64,000 nt of DNA from Paenibacillus sp. FSL R5-0517 (GTDB lineage: Bacteria; Bacillota; Bacilli; Paenibacillales; Paenibacillaceae): assembly GCF_037974355.1 (NCBI RefSeq), contig NZ_CP150235.1, forward strand, positions 2,480,001 to 2,544,000, read 5' to 3'. Shown here in pieces: positions 1 to 9,020 of this stretch. Within the stretch, counting starts at the first letter, position 1. Every line of letters starts with the position of its first letter. The notes below the pieces were generated by a model that worked only from the letters and a program-made list of their open reading frames with translations, was not told the DNA's origin and did not search any database. The translations under genes and the position numbers were made by a program.

Positions 1-1
1 G

Positions 2-454
2 ACCAATCCGCAATTTATGCAGATTGTATCTCCCAATGAAACGATTGCTCTGATCTCGCTCAGCACCAAAATTGGTGACACGACAGGCATGATCAATCTA
101 TGTATACCGCATGTCGTTCTTGAACCTATTATGTCACGGTTGTCCACTCATCAGTGGTTTGTTTCGGAGAAGAAAACCAGAGCTCCGGAAGAATATGATG
201 CTTTAAGAGAGCGTGTGAACAAAGCCAAATTACCCATCGTTGCGGAATTGGGAGAATCCAGAATTTCAATTGCAGAATTTCTGGGTCTGTCCGTTGGTGA
301 TGTCATTACGTTGAACAAACCAGTGGATGAGGGACTTTCCATTAAAGTGGGTGACAAACTGAAATACATGGGCAGTCCGGGGACAATCAAGGACCGTGTG
401 GCTGTGCAAATAGACGAGATTGTCACCGAAGGAGTTGAAGAATTTGACGAGTAA
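2..454 (+). CDS. fliM: Flagellar motor switch protein FliM, C-terminal part (5' end outside window)
   Basis: This is the C-terminal ~150 residues of FliM, the C-ring protein that binds phospho-CheY and sets the direction of flagellar rotation. The frame is open from base 2, and the first ATG in view (base 17) is internal. The visible part contains the end of the CheC-like middle domain (QIVSPNETIALISL, then a GMINLCIP segment). It finishes with a C-terminal SpoA/FliN-type domain (roughly the last 75 residues, with GDVITLNKPVDEGL and VGDKLKYMGSPG). The stop at 452-454 overlaps the chosen fliY start by 11 bases, suggesting translational coupling. Following fliY and cheY support the assignment. 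The start and the N-terminal CheY-binding motif cannot be seen. Confidence 0.95.
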   Translation, partial: TNPQFMQIVSPNETIALISLSTKIGDTTGMINLCIPHVVLEPIMSRLSTHQWFVSEKKTRAPEEYDALRERVNKAKLPIVAELGESRISIAEFLGLSVGDVITLNKPVDEGLSIKVGDKLKYMGSPGTIKDRVAVQIDEIVTEGVEEFDE

Positions 455-1718
455 GGATTATTTATCCCAAGAAGAAATCGATGCTTTGCTCAGGCAATCG
501 GAGTCGATAAACAGCTCGGAGCCCGCTGAAAAGACGGTTGATGATTTTTTGACCGAGCTGGAGCAGGATGCCTTGGGGGAGATTGGTAACATTACATTTG
601 GTAGCGCGGCAACAGCCTTATCCACGCTATTGGGCCTCAAAGTAGATATTACAACACCTAAAGTTTCTATTATTAGTCGAACGCAGTTTGAAGAAGCTTT
701 TCCCAAGCCGCATGTTGCCGTTCATGTGAATTACGTGGATGGATTTGAAGGCATTAACTCGCTTGTTATCAAGAAGAGAGATGCTCAAGTCATCGCTGAT
801 TTGATGCTGGGTGGCGAAGGAAATCCGGTCGATGAAGAACTGAACGAAATCCATATTAGTGCAGTACAGGAAGCAATGAACCAGATGATGGGTTCATCTG
901 CAACTTCAATGTCCACGATTTTTAATCGTTTTGTGAATATTTCTCCTCCGGGAATCGATATTCTCAATCTGGAGAGTGGAGAAGGTGTAAGTAATCTCCC
1001 GGCAGATGAGACTCTTATCCAAGTTTCATTTCGTTTGTTAATCGGGGATCTGATTGATTCCAATCTGATGCAGTTGCTTCCAGTGCATTTTGCCAAAAAC
1101 ATGGTAGATATGTTGATTGGAGGTGCTCAGGAGTCAACTGCCAGCGCACCAGTGGCATCAACCCCTGAACCTGCACCAGCACCCGTACCCGCAACGCCAC
1201 CACCAGTGGCTGAGCAGCCGCCCGTTCAACACCAGCAGCCCCCACAGGCTCCTCAGCAGCCTGTTCAGGACTATAACGGATATGGACAGACTCCGATGGG
1301 GATGCCGCAAGGAATGCCGCCACAGCAGCCGTATGGCATGCCACCGCAGCAACCTTATGGTGCACCTCAACATTATGGTGGAATGCCAAATAGGAATGTT
1401 AACGTACAGCCAGTTCAATTCGCCAATTTACAAAATGGGGCGTACGGTCAGGTAGACGAAAACAATTTGAATTTATTGATGGACATTCCCCTTAAAGTCA
1501 CCGTAGAATTAGGAAGGACCCAGAAGCAAATTAAAGATATTTTGGAACTGTCACAGGGTTCGATTGTCGAACTGGATAAGTTAGCCGGGGAACCTGTCGA
1601 TATTTTGGTGAATAACAAACTGATCGCCAAGGGAGAAGTTGTCGTTATAGACGAAAACTTTGGTGTTCGTGTTATAGATATCGTTAGCCAATGGGACCGA
1701 ATTCAGAAATTACAATAA
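444..1718 (+). CDS. fliY: Flagellar motor switch phosphatase FliY
   Basis: FliY is a C-ring component of Gram-positive bacteria that also dephosphorylates CheY-P. The order is: an N-terminal CheY-P-binding motif (LSQEEIDALLRQ, residues ~7-18); a CheC-like phosphatase domain (~35-230) with two ExxN motifs (GEIGN and QEAMN); a Pro/Gln-rich linker (~235-330) holding a tandem repeat; and a C-terminal FliN/SpoA domain (~345-424). I chose TTG at 444 because AAGGAG (429-434) lies nine bases upstream and the protein then begins like the family. A TTG at 420 is also in frame but lacks a good site. Both phosphatase motifs look intact, so activity is expected. The linker is the only unusual part. Confidence 0.95.
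   Translation: MTSKDYLSQEEIDALLRQSESINSSEPAEKTVDDFLTELEQDALGEIGNITFGSAATALSTLLGLKVDITTPKVSIISRTQFEEAFPKPHVAVHVNYVDGFEGINSLVIKKRDAQVIADLMLGGEGNPVDEELNEIHISAVQEAMNQMMGSSATSMSTIFNRFVNISPPGIDILNLESGEGVSNLPADETLIQVSFRLLIGDLIDSNLMQLLPVHFAKNMVDMLIGGAQESTASAPVASTPEPAPAPVPATPPPVAEQPPVQHQQPPQAPQQPVQDYNGYGQTPMGMPQGMPPQQPYGMPPQQPYGAPQHYGGMPNRNVNVQPVQFANLQNGAYGQVDENNLNLLMDIPLKVTVELGRTQKQIKDILELSQGSIVELDKLAGEPVDILVNNKLIAKGEVVVIDENFGVRVIDIVSQWDRIQKLQ
1311..1358 (+). repeat. Tandem 24-bp repeat in the fliY linker
   Basis: Two adjacent 24-base units (1311-1334 and 1335-1358) each encode GMPPQQPY. They differ only at synonymous third positions, and a degenerate third copy (GAPQHY) follows. The repeat lies in the disordered Pro/Gln-rich linker between the CheC-like and FliN-like domains. 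The synonymous divergence shows the duplication is not very recent. Confidence 0.8.
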
Positions 1719-1746
1719 GCACAATTTAGGGAGGACTTGAATCAAG

Positions 1747-2112
1747 ATGGCAAACCGAATTTTAGTCGTAGACGACGCTGCATTTATGAGAATGATGATC
1801 CGGGACATTTTGTCCAAAAATGGATATGAGGTTGTTGGTGAGGCACAGGATGGTTCACAAGCCATTGAGAAATTTAAAGAGCTTCGTCCGGATCTGATCA
1901 CAATGGATATTACGATGCCTGAGATGGATGGCATTGCAGCTTTGAAAGAAATCAAGAAGATTGATGCTAACGCTAAAGTGATTATGTGCTCGGCCATGGG
2001 TCAACAAGCAATGGTAATCGATGCTATTCAAGCAGGTGCCAAAGACTTTATCGTTAAACCGTTCCAATCTGATCGGGTTATCGAAGCGATTAGCAAGACA
2101 CTGGGCGTTTAA
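1747..2112 (+). CDS. cheY: Chemotaxis response regulator CheY
   Basis: This is a single-domain receiver of 121 residues. When phosphorylated by CheA it binds FliM/FliY and changes rotation bias. The acidic pocket D9/D10, the phosphoacceptor D54 (in LITMDITMPEMDG), the switch Ser at about 82 and conserved K104 (FIVKPF) are all visible. There is no output domain. An AGGGAGG-type site precedes ATG 1747. It sits between fliY and fliO, as in other Bacillales fla/che operons, which separates it from a generic response regulator. Confidence 0.96.
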   Translation: MANRILVVDDAAFMRMMIRDILSKNGYEVVGEAQDGSQAIEKFKELRPDLITMDITMPEMDGIAALKEIKKIDANAKVIMCSAMGQQAMVIDAIQAGAKDFIVKPFQSDRVIEAISKTLGV

Positions 2113-2117
2113 GAGAC

Positions 2118-2660
2118 ATGATGATGGCTCAGGGTGATATACCAGGAGGAGCTGGCGCGGGAACCAATTATTATTTACAGCTTGTATGGGTGATTGTTGT
2201 CCTGGCCGTCATCCTGGCCCTTATTGTCTATCTGATCCGGTTCTTAAACAAACGGAATCAGCAGTGGTTACGTCATGGCACGATTCGTACCCTGGGCGGG
2301 GTTGGACTGGGGCAAAACAAGTCGCTGCAAATTATGGAAATTGGTGGCGTTGTATATCTGCTTGGTGTAGGTGAAGACATCCAGTTGATAGATAAGGTTT
2401 CGGACCTGGAAGAGGCGCAAAGAATCATTGATTCCTTCGAACGGGATGCTGCTTCACAACAAGGGAATCTCTCACCTCTCATTGCCAAGCTCACAAAACG
2501 TTTCCGTAGAGAAGAACCGCCGAGGGAAATGGAACTAGAGGACACAACTTCTTTTCACGAAATGTTTGAATCCAAACTTCGGCAGATGCCTAACCGTAAA
2601 GAGAAGATGGAAAAGCTCCTGGATAAAGACAATACTACAGATCGGTCGAGGGATTCATGA
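2118..2660 (+). CDS. fliO: Flagellar biosynthesis protein FliO/FliZ
   Basis: FliO is a small membrane protein that helps assemble the FliP ring of the flagellar export gate. It has a short polar N-terminus, one transmembrane helix at ~18-42 (LVWVIVVLAVILALIVYLI) and a cytoplasmic domain containing the family segment GGVGLGQNKSLQIMEIGG. A highly charged tail (~125-180) follows. The reading frame may start at any of three nearby ATGs (2118, 2121, 2124). Its stop overlaps the fliP start as ATGA (2657-2660). In B. subtilis this position is called fliZ. Family identity is good, although sequence conservation in FliO is low. Confidence 0.88.
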   Translation: MMMAQGDIPGGAGAGTNYYLQLVWVIVVLAVILALIVYLIRFLNKRNQQWLRHGTIRTLGGVGLGQNKSLQIMEIGGVVYLLGVGEDIQLIDKVSDLEEAQRIIDSFERDAASQQGNLSPLIAKLTKRFRREEPPREMELEDTTSFHEMFESKLRQMPNRKEKMEKLLDKDNTTDRSRDS

Positions 2661-3412
2661 AGAAAAAGATTTGGTTAGCGTGTTGTTTATTAGGACTTAT
2701 CAGTCTGGCATCTGTAACGGTTGCCTTTGCCGAACCTATTCCGAATATTGATATTCAGATTGGGAACGGAGATGGAGGGACACCAAGCACGAGTTCACTG
2801 TCCATTATACTGTTAATTACGGTGCTTAGTATTGCTCCGGCCATGCTTGTGCTGATGACCAGTTTTACTCGGATTGTGATTGTACTAGGTTTTGTACGTA
2901 CATCTTTGGGTACACAACAAATGCCACCCAATCAGGTGCTCGTCGGTTTGGCGCTATTTCTGACACTTTTCATTATGTCGCCAACGTTGTCTTCCATAAA
3001 TCAGGTAGCGCTTCAGCCCTATCTCCAGGGAGATCTTACGCAAACCGAGGCACTTGAAAAAGCAGCGGATCCGATAAAGAAATTTATGTTTAGTCACACC
3101 AGAGAAAAAGATCTTCTGCTGTTTATGAAGTACAATCAGACTGAACAACCCAAGACTTATCAGGATATCCCAATTACTGTTATGGTGCCGGCATATGTAA
3201 TCAGTGAGTTGAAGACAGCATTCCAGATGGGATTTATGATTTTTATTCCGTTTCTTGTTATAGACATTGTTGTTGCGAGTACACTCATGGCAATGGGCAT
3301 GATGATGCTTCCGCCGGTCATGATCTCATTACCTTTCAAAATACTGCTCTTTGTCCTTGTGGACGGGTGGTATCTGGTTGTCAAGTCACTGTTACTGAGT
3401 TTTAACACTTGA
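2657..3412 (+). CDS. fliP: Flagellar type III export gate protein FliP
   Basis: FliP is a core subunit of the export gate, forming a pentameric ring with FliQ and FliR. It begins with a cleavable signal peptide (residues 1-25, hydrophobic, ending VAFA) as usual for FliP. Four transmembrane segments follow. The signature runs TSFTRIVIVLGFVRTSLGT at ~75-93, and FMIFIPFLVIDIVVAS lies in the second half. At 251 residues it has the expected length. It is translationally coupled to fliO by a four-base overlap and followed by fliQ. Confidence 0.97.
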   Translation: MKKKIWLACCLLGLISLASVTVAFAEPIPNIDIQIGNGDGGTPSTSSLSIILLITVLSIAPAMLVLMTSFTRIVIVLGFVRTSLGTQQMPPNQVLVGLALFLTLFIMSPTLSSINQVALQPYLQGDLTQTEALEKAADPIKKFMFSHTREKDLLLFMKYNQTEQPKTYQDIPITVMVPAYVISELKTAFQMGFMIFIPFLVIDIVVASTLMAMGMMMLPPVMISLPFKILLFVLVDGWYLVVKSLLLSFNT

Positions 3413-3437
3413 TCCGGAAAGTTAAAGGAGGACGGTC

Positions 3438-3707
3438 ATGACTTCGGAATTTATTATCGGTCTGGCCGGGAAAGCGGTATACACGTCATTGCTGGCCAGT
3501 GCACCCATGCTTATACTAGCTCTGGTTGTAGGACTTGCAATCAGTATTTTTCAAGCGACAACCCAAATTCAGGAACAAACATTAGCTTTCGTGCCAAAGA
3601 TTGTTGCCGTACTTTTGGCGGTACTTTTGTTTGGACCTTGGATTTTGAATATCTTGGTCGATTTTACGTTTAACATTCTCGATAATCTATACAGATACAT
3701 AGGGTAG
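3438..3707 (+). CDS. fliQ: Flagellar type III export gate protein FliQ
   Basis: FliQ is an 89-residue protein with two transmembrane hairpin segments (~16-39 and ~52-75). It packs around the FliP/FliR core of the export gate. The family motif AISIFQATTQIQEQTLAFVPK is split here across ~34-54. A good AAAGGAGGA site lies upstream of ATG 3438. Its length and position between fliP and fliR are typical. Confidence 0.97.
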   Translation: MTSEFIIGLAGKAVYTSLLASAPMLILALVVGLAISIFQATTQIQEQTLAFVPKIVAVLLAVLLFGPWILNILVDFTFNILDNLYRYIG

Positions 3708-3717
3708 GCTTTAGCAG

Positions 3718-4506
3718 ATGGAGACATTATTGCAAAGTTTCCCTGTCGCTCTGCTTATGTTTTGTCGAATCACATCATTTTTTGTAACTGCGCCGGTTTT
3801 TTCGGCTCGAAATGTACCCGCTTCAGTTAAAATTGGACTCTCTGCTTTTGTCACATTGACCGTATATATGACATATGGCATAAACCAGACAGTACCCACG
3901 GATCTGAGTTATATTTTGCTCATCATCAGAGAGATTCTAATAGGTTTGCTTTTGGGATTTGTTGCGTATCTATTGATGACAGCTGTACAGACAGCAGGTG
4001 CTTTTATTGATATACAAATTGGTTTTGGTATTGCGAACGTATATGATCCAATGACAGGTGCTTCAGCACCGCTTACAGGTAACTTCAAATATGCATTCGC
4101 AGTGCTTTTATTCCTAACCATGAATGGACATCATTATCTCCTGGATGCCCTTGTATACAGTTATCGCTGGATCCCGTTGTCGAATGTATTTTTCATAAGG
4201 CTGGCCGATGGAAGTATTGCTGAATTTTTGATTCGTACGCTAGGTGAATCGTTTATGCTTGCGTTTCAGATGGCTGCACCTATGGTAGTTGCGTTGTTTT
4301 TAACGGATGTAGGATTAGGATTTTTGGCAAAAACAGCTCCTCAATTTAATGTGTTTGCTGTCGGAATGCCGCTTAAAGTGCTCGTCGGGCTTGCTATTTT
4401 GCTTTTGCTGGTTCCCAGCTTCGCCTTTGTATTTGGTCAATTGTTCGAAGTGATGTTCAGATCCATGGAAAAATTGCTTGGGACCATTGGGCAAAGGCCG
4501 GGATGA
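3718..4506 (+). CDS. fliR: Flagellar type III export gate protein FliR
   Basis: FliR is a polytopic membrane protein (262 residues, about six hydrophobic segments) that completes the FliPQR export channel. The segment GAFIDIQIGFGIANVYDP is strongly conserved in FliR/YscT/SpaR proteins. The start at 3718 has only a weak ribosome binding site, but it follows fliQ closely (10 bases), so coupling is likely. The stop overlaps an upstream in-frame start of flhB as ATGA. Confidence 0.96.
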   Translation: METLLQSFPVALLMFCRITSFFVTAPVFSARNVPASVKIGLSAFVTLTVYMTYGINQTVPTDLSYILLIIREILIGLLLGFVAYLLMTAVQTAGAFIDIQIGFGIANVYDPMTGASAPLTGNFKYAFAVLLFLTMNGHHYLLDALVYSYRWIPLSNVFFIRLADGSIAEFLIRTLGESFMLAFQMAAPMVVALFLTDVGLGFLAKTAPQFNVFAVGMPLKVLVGLAILLLLVPSFAFVFGQLFEVMFRSMEKLLGTIGQRPG

Positions 4507-4529
4507 GTGAAACGGAGGACAAGATTCGA

Positions 4530-5612
4530 ATGAAACTTCAACTCGACCTCCAGTTGTTTTCAGGGGAAAAGACGGAGAAAGCTACCCCAAAAAAGAGACA
4601 GGATACACGTAAAAAGGGACAGGTTGTCAAAAGCATGGAGATATCAGGTGCCTCGATTCTCCTGTTTACCTTTTTAATCATGATGGTTTTCAGTGATTTT
4701 TACAAGGAGCGTACGGTTCGACTCTTCACGGATATCTTCATCAATCGGTTGAGCATGGAAGTCACTGATGAAAATGTAATGTCACTTATGATGCGATACG
4801 GTATAGAAGTGATGTTGTTGCTTGCTCCTGTTCTGCTTGGTGTAGCATTAGTTGCTCTGATCGTTAACTACATGCAGGTAGGTTTTCTACTTGTAGGTGA
4901 AGGTTTAAAGCCGAAGCTGGAGAAGTTGAATCCGATTAAGGGATTCAAAAATATTTTTTCTCTTCGTTCGTTGGTCGAATTTGCTAAATCCATTTTGAAG
5001 ATGACCATCATTGGTTATCTTGTGTATAGCACAATCACAAGTTACCAGTCCGATATTGCTTCACTTTCTCATTTTTCAATGGATGCCATTTTACATTTTG
5101 CTGCTTCAATTACTTTAAGTCTTGGAGTCAAGATTGCGGTAGCTCTGTTGGTACTTGCGATCTTTGATTACATGTATCAGAAGTATGATCATGAGAAGAA
5201 GATCCGTATGTCCAAGCAGGACATTAAGGATGAGTACAAAAAAATGGAGGGTGACCCGCTGATCAAAGGTAAAATCCGGGAACGTCAGCGTCGTATGGCT
5301 ATGCAGCGTATGATGCAGGAAGTACCGAATGCGGATGTAATCATTACGAACCCAACTCACTTTGCAGTTGCATTAAAGTATGAAGGTTCCGAGATGGAGG
5401 CACCACAGATTATTGCCAAAGGTCAGGATTATGTTGCCTTGCGAATCAAGGAAATTGCCAAAGAAAACGGTGTTATTACGATGGAAAACAAGCCGTTAGC
5501 ACGGGCGTTGTTCCAGAGAGCCGAGATTGGTGACGCCATACCGGCCGATTTGTTCCAAGCGGTAGCCGAAGTGCTAGCTTATGTATATAAACTAAAGGGC
5601 AGAACGAAATAA
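4530..5612 (+). CDS. flhB: Flagellar export switch protein FlhB
   Basis: FlhB is the membrane protein that switches export from rod/hook to filament substrates by self-cleavage. There are four transmembrane segments (~35-220) and a cytoplasmic domain with the autocleavage motif NPTH, at residues 274-277 from this start. I prefer ATG 4530: CGGAGGA ends ten bases before it, the N-terminus MKLQLDLQLF matches the family, and the length becomes 360 residues as in B. subtilis. An upstream ATG at 4503 overlaps the fliR stop and would add nine residues. Downstream flhA and flhF confirm the context. Confidence 0.96.
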   Translation: MKLQLDLQLFSGEKTEKATPKKRQDTRKKGQVVKSMEISGASILLFTFLIMMVFSDFYKERTVRLFTDIFINRLSMEVTDENVMSLMMRYGIEVMLLLAPVLLGVALVALIVNYMQVGFLLVGEGLKPKLEKLNPIKGFKNIFSLRSLVEFAKSILKMTIIGYLVYSTITSYQSDIASLSHFSMDAILHFAASITLSLGVKIAVALLVLAIFDYMYQKYDHEKKIRMSKQDIKDEYKKMEGDPLIKGKIRERQRRMAMQRMMQEVPNADVIITNPTHFAVALKYEGSEMEAPQIIAKGQDYVALRIKEIAKENGVITMENKPLARALFQRAEIGDAIPADLFQAVAEVLAYVYKLKGRTK

Positions 5613-5637
5613 AAGGGGATCGGAGGCCGTACATTCA

Positions 5638-7671
5638 TTGAAAATTAAAGATATAGCTGTCCTTGCGGGTATCATTGGCATTGTGTTAATGATGATTCTC
5701 CCGATCCCGACCTGGCTGTTGGACTTGTTACTGGTCGTCAATATTTCAATTGCTCTGATGATACTCCTTGTTGCCATGAACAGCAAAGAAGCATTGCAGT
5801 TTTCTATTTTTCCGGCTTTGCTGCTGATCACTACACTATTCCGACTGGCACTGAACATTTCCACAACCAAGTTGATTCTTGGTAATGGTGATGCAGGAGC
5901 TGTAGTTGCTACCTTTGGTAGTTGGATTGCTGGAGGGCAAATTGCAATTGGATTTATCGTGTTTTTGATCCTCGTTGTCGTTCAGTTTATCGTTATTACC
6001 AAGGGTTCTGAACGCGTAGCTGAAGTTGCTGCTCGATTCACTCTCGATGCGATGCCTGGTAAACAAATGAGTATTGATGCGGATCTGAATGCAGGTCTGA
6101 TCAACGAGCAACAAGCTCGTGAGCGTCGTTCCAAAATTGAACGTGAAGCCGATTTCTATGGAGCGATGGATGGAGCAAGTAAATTCGTAAAAGGTGACGC
6201 AATTGCAAGTATTATCATCCTCCTGATCAATCTTATCGGTGGATTTATTATCGGTATGACTGTACATGGGATGGCTTTCGCAGATGCAATGTCAACGTAC
6301 TCTGTTTTGACTATTGGAGATGGATTGGTAAGCCAAATCCCTGCTCTGCTTATTTCCACAGCAGCAGGACTTATTGTCACCAGAGCGTCATCAGAAGGAA
6401 ACTTGGCAGATGATATTACGGGGCAACTGTTTACATATCCAATACTTATTTATATCGTAGCTTTCGTTATTGCCATGCTCGGTTTCTTTACGCCAATTCA
6501 TGTTATTACTACGCTTCCGCTGGCAGGTGTGTTGGCATATGCCGCGTGGCGCATGCAGAATAATTTGAACTTGAAACAGGAAGCGGAAGAACAGTTGGAA
6601 GAAGAACAGCAGATTGAAGAGGTCAGAAGTCCTGAAAGTGTAATTAACCTGCTTCAGGTGGACCCTATTGAGTTTGAATTTGGTTATGGTTTAATCCCGC
6701 TTGCTGATAATCAGCAGGGTGGGGACTTGTTGGATCGGATCATTATGATTCGGAGGCAGTGTGCTCTTGAACTGGGGTTGGTTGTTCCGGTTATACGGAT
6801 TCGAGATAATATCCAGCTCAGACCCAATGAGTATGTGATCAAAATCAAGGGTAATGTGGTAGGTGGCGGAGAGCTGCTGTTGAATCACTACCTTGCTATG
6901 AGTCCAGGTTATGATGAGGAGTCCGTGACAGGTATTGAAACGACAGAGCCTGCTTTTGGACTTCCGGCACTATGGATTGATGAAGTAACCAAAGACAGAG
7001 CGGAACTTGCAGGATATACGGTCGTAGACCCGCCTTCCGTTGTGGCTACACATCTGACGGAATTGATCAAAAAGCATGCGCATGAGTTACTTGGAAGACA
7101 AGAAACGAAAGCCCTTGTGGATAATCTCAGAGAGAACTATTCTGCCCTGGTGGATGAACTGATCCCTTCACTGCTTTCCATTGGTGATGTGCAGAAAGTA
7201 CTTGCCAAGTTATTGCGTGAGAAAATATCCATTCGTGATATGGTTACCATCTTCGAGACACTAGCTGACTATGGTACATATACGAAGGACCCTGATGTGT
7301 TAACCGAATACGTCAGACAATCCCTCTCACGTCAAATTACTCAGCAATTCTCACAGAAAGGTGAGACACTTCGGGTGATCACCGTTGGACCTGGTCTCGA
7401 GAAGAAAATTGCTGAAAGTGTGCAACAATCGGATCAAGGTAGCTATCTTGCGCTAGATCCTGTTTCTACACAAAGTGTTTATCAGAAGCTGAGTGAACAA
7501 GTGAACCGTTTGATTCAATCAGGTCAACAACCTGTTGTATTAACTTCTCCAACCATTCGGATGTATCTGCGTCAGGTTATTGAACGTACTATGCAGGACA
7601 TTCCTGTGCTTTCCTACAGCGAATTGGAGCCGAATGTTGAAATTCAAAGTATCGGGGTGGTGAACTTATGA
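5638..7671 (+). CDS. flhA: Flagellar export platform protein FlhA
   Basis: FlhA is the large export-gate subunit, with seven to eight transmembrane helices in the first ~310 residues. The cytoplasmic FHIPEP loop region carries FTLDAMPGKQMSIDADLNAG. A long soluble C-terminal domain (~340-677) forms the nonameric docking ring for chaperone-substrate complexes. At 677 residues it is full length. It starts at TTG 5638, with GGAGG about 11 bases upstream. The stop overlaps flhF as ATGA (7668-7671). Confidence 0.97.
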   Translation: MKIKDIAVLAGIIGIVLMMILPIPTWLLDLLLVVNISIALMILLVAMNSKEALQFSIFPALLLITTLFRLALNISTTKLILGNGDAGAVVATFGSWIAGGQIAIGFIVFLILVVVQFIVITKGSERVAEVAARFTLDAMPGKQMSIDADLNAGLINEQQARERRSKIEREADFYGAMDGASKFVKGDAIASIIILLINLIGGFIIGMTVHGMAFADAMSTYSVLTIGDGLVSQIPALLISTAAGLIVTRASSEGNLADDITGQLFTYPILIYIVAFVIAMLGFFTPIHVITTLPLAGVLAYAAWRMQNNLNLKQEAEEQLEEEQQIEEVRSPESVINLLQVDPIEFEFGYGLIPLADNQQGGDLLDRIIMIRRQCALELGLVVPVIRIRDNIQLRPNEYVIKIKGNVVGGGELLLNHYLAMSPGYDEESVTGIETTEPAFGLPALWIDEVTKDRAELAGYTVVDPPSVVATHLTELIKKHAHELLGRQETKALVDNLRENYSALVDELIPSLLSIGDVQKVLAKLLREKISIRDMVTIFETLADYGTYTKDPDVLTEYVRQSLSRQITQQFSQKGETLRVITVGPGLEKKIAESVQQSDQGSYLALDPVSTQSVYQKLSEQVNRLIQSGQQPVVLTSPTIRMYLRQVIERTMQDIPVLSYSELEPNVEIQSIGVVNL

Positions 7672-9020
7672 GAGTAAAACAATACGTTGTTGAGACCATG
7701 CCCGAAGCTATGCTTCAAATTCGCAAAGACCTGGGAAGTGATGCCGTCATTCTGTCCACCAAAGAGATTAAGGTGGGCGGTGTGATGGGAATGTTTCGCA
7801 AAAAACGGATCGAAGTTGTAGCTGCAGTGGATAAGGAAGAAAACAAGCAAACGACAAAGCCTGTACAAAATCAATTCACACCTGTACCTCGTGCATTTGT
7901 ACCTGAAGCTTATCGGCAAACAGCACGTTCGTTTGTTGAGGCTTCTGATGAGTCGGCGACAACGAATACAGCTGATCAAAGTGTACAGGAACAATCTGCT
8001 GCCGCGTCATCTGTGTTTGAATCGCGTAATATCAGTTCAGACATAGACAGCGGCTCAGGTTCTTCAAGCACGGATCATAAACCGCGACCGCAAGGGGCGG
8101 ATTTTTCGGGTTCAACAACTGCGACGAAGCCAACAGGTACAGACCTGCAGCAGGATAAGTTGATGACTGAATTGCAGGATCTTAAACAGATGGTGACCAG
8201 GCTTTCTAAGCAAGGTACTTCCGCGGACCCTCTGACAGAGGAACTGCAACCGATCCGAGAACGTCTGACAGAACAAGATGTTTGGCCTGAAGTTTGGGAA
8301 GCCTGGTTCGATTCAATCCAAACAAGATTGTCTGAGGATGAATTGAAGGAACAGGATGTAGAACGCGTTGTGAAGCTTGAGGTCATGCACTTTTTGGAGC
8401 AGCGTATTGAAGAAGGCATCCTTCCTACCACTCGAATCGTCTATGTTGCTGGACCAACAGGTGTAGGAAAAACAACGACAATCGCAAAATTGGCTGCTGA
8501 GCAAATGTTCAAAAAACATCGTAAAGTTGGATTCATTACATCAGATACGTATCGGATCTCGGCGGTAGAACAGCTTAGAACATATGCATCTATATTGAAT
8601 GTTCCACTTGAGGTGGTGCAATCGCCCGGGGATACACAACGTGCCATTTCTCGATTAGAGAATTGTGACTTGATTTTTATGGATACAGCAGGTAGAAACT
8701 ACAGAAATGAATTGCTTGTTTCGGAACTGCAAAGTTTGCTTGCTCCGGTAGAGAATAGCGAAACCTTTCTGGTCATGAGTATGACTTCCAAAAGCGCTGA
8801 TATGGTTCAGATTACGGAACATTTCAGTAAATATGGCCTGGATAAGGTGATTTTCACCAAAATGGATGAGACTGGGAGCTGCGGTCCGTTATTTAATTTG
8901 TTACACCGTTTTCCACTCAAGCTCGCATATGTGGCTAATGGACAAAATGTTCCGGACGATTTGTTGAAGCCGGATGCAGATTCATTGTCTAAACAGTTGC
9001 TGGGAGAAGGGCCACAATGA
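7668..9020 (+). CDS. flhF: Flagellar placement GTPase FlhF
   Basis: FlhF is an SRP-family GTPase that marks where flagella are built and acts with FlhG. It has an N-terminal basic domain (~1-60). A low-complexity, Ser/Gln/Thr-rich linker (~60-185) is followed by the NG domain (~195-450). The G1 P-loop is GPTGVGKT (262-269), followed by DTAGR (G3) and TKMDE (G4). The linker is poorly conserved and probably disordered. It overlaps flhA and flhG by four bases at each end, indicating tight coupling. Confidence 0.96.
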   Translation: MRVKQYVVETMPEAMLQIRKDLGSDAVILSTKEIKVGGVMGMFRKKRIEVVAAVDKEENKQTTKPVQNQFTPVPRAFVPEAYRQTARSFVEASDESATTNTADQSVQEQSAAASSVFESRNISSDIDSGSGSSSTDHKPRPQGADFSGSTTATKPTGTDLQQDKLMTELQDLKQMVTRLSKQGTSADPLTEELQPIRERLTEQDVWPEVWEAWFDSIQTRLSEDELKEQDVERVVKLEVMHFLEQRIEEGILPTTRIVYVAGPTGVGKTTTIAKLAAEQMFKKHRKVGFITSDTYRISAVEQLRTYASILNVPLEVVQSPGDTQRAISRLENCDLIFMDTAGRNYRNELLVSELQSLLAPVENSETFLVMSMTSKSADMVQITEHFSKYGLDKVIFTKMDETGSCGPLFNLLHRFPLKLAYVANGQNVPDDLLKPDADSLSKQLLGEGPQ

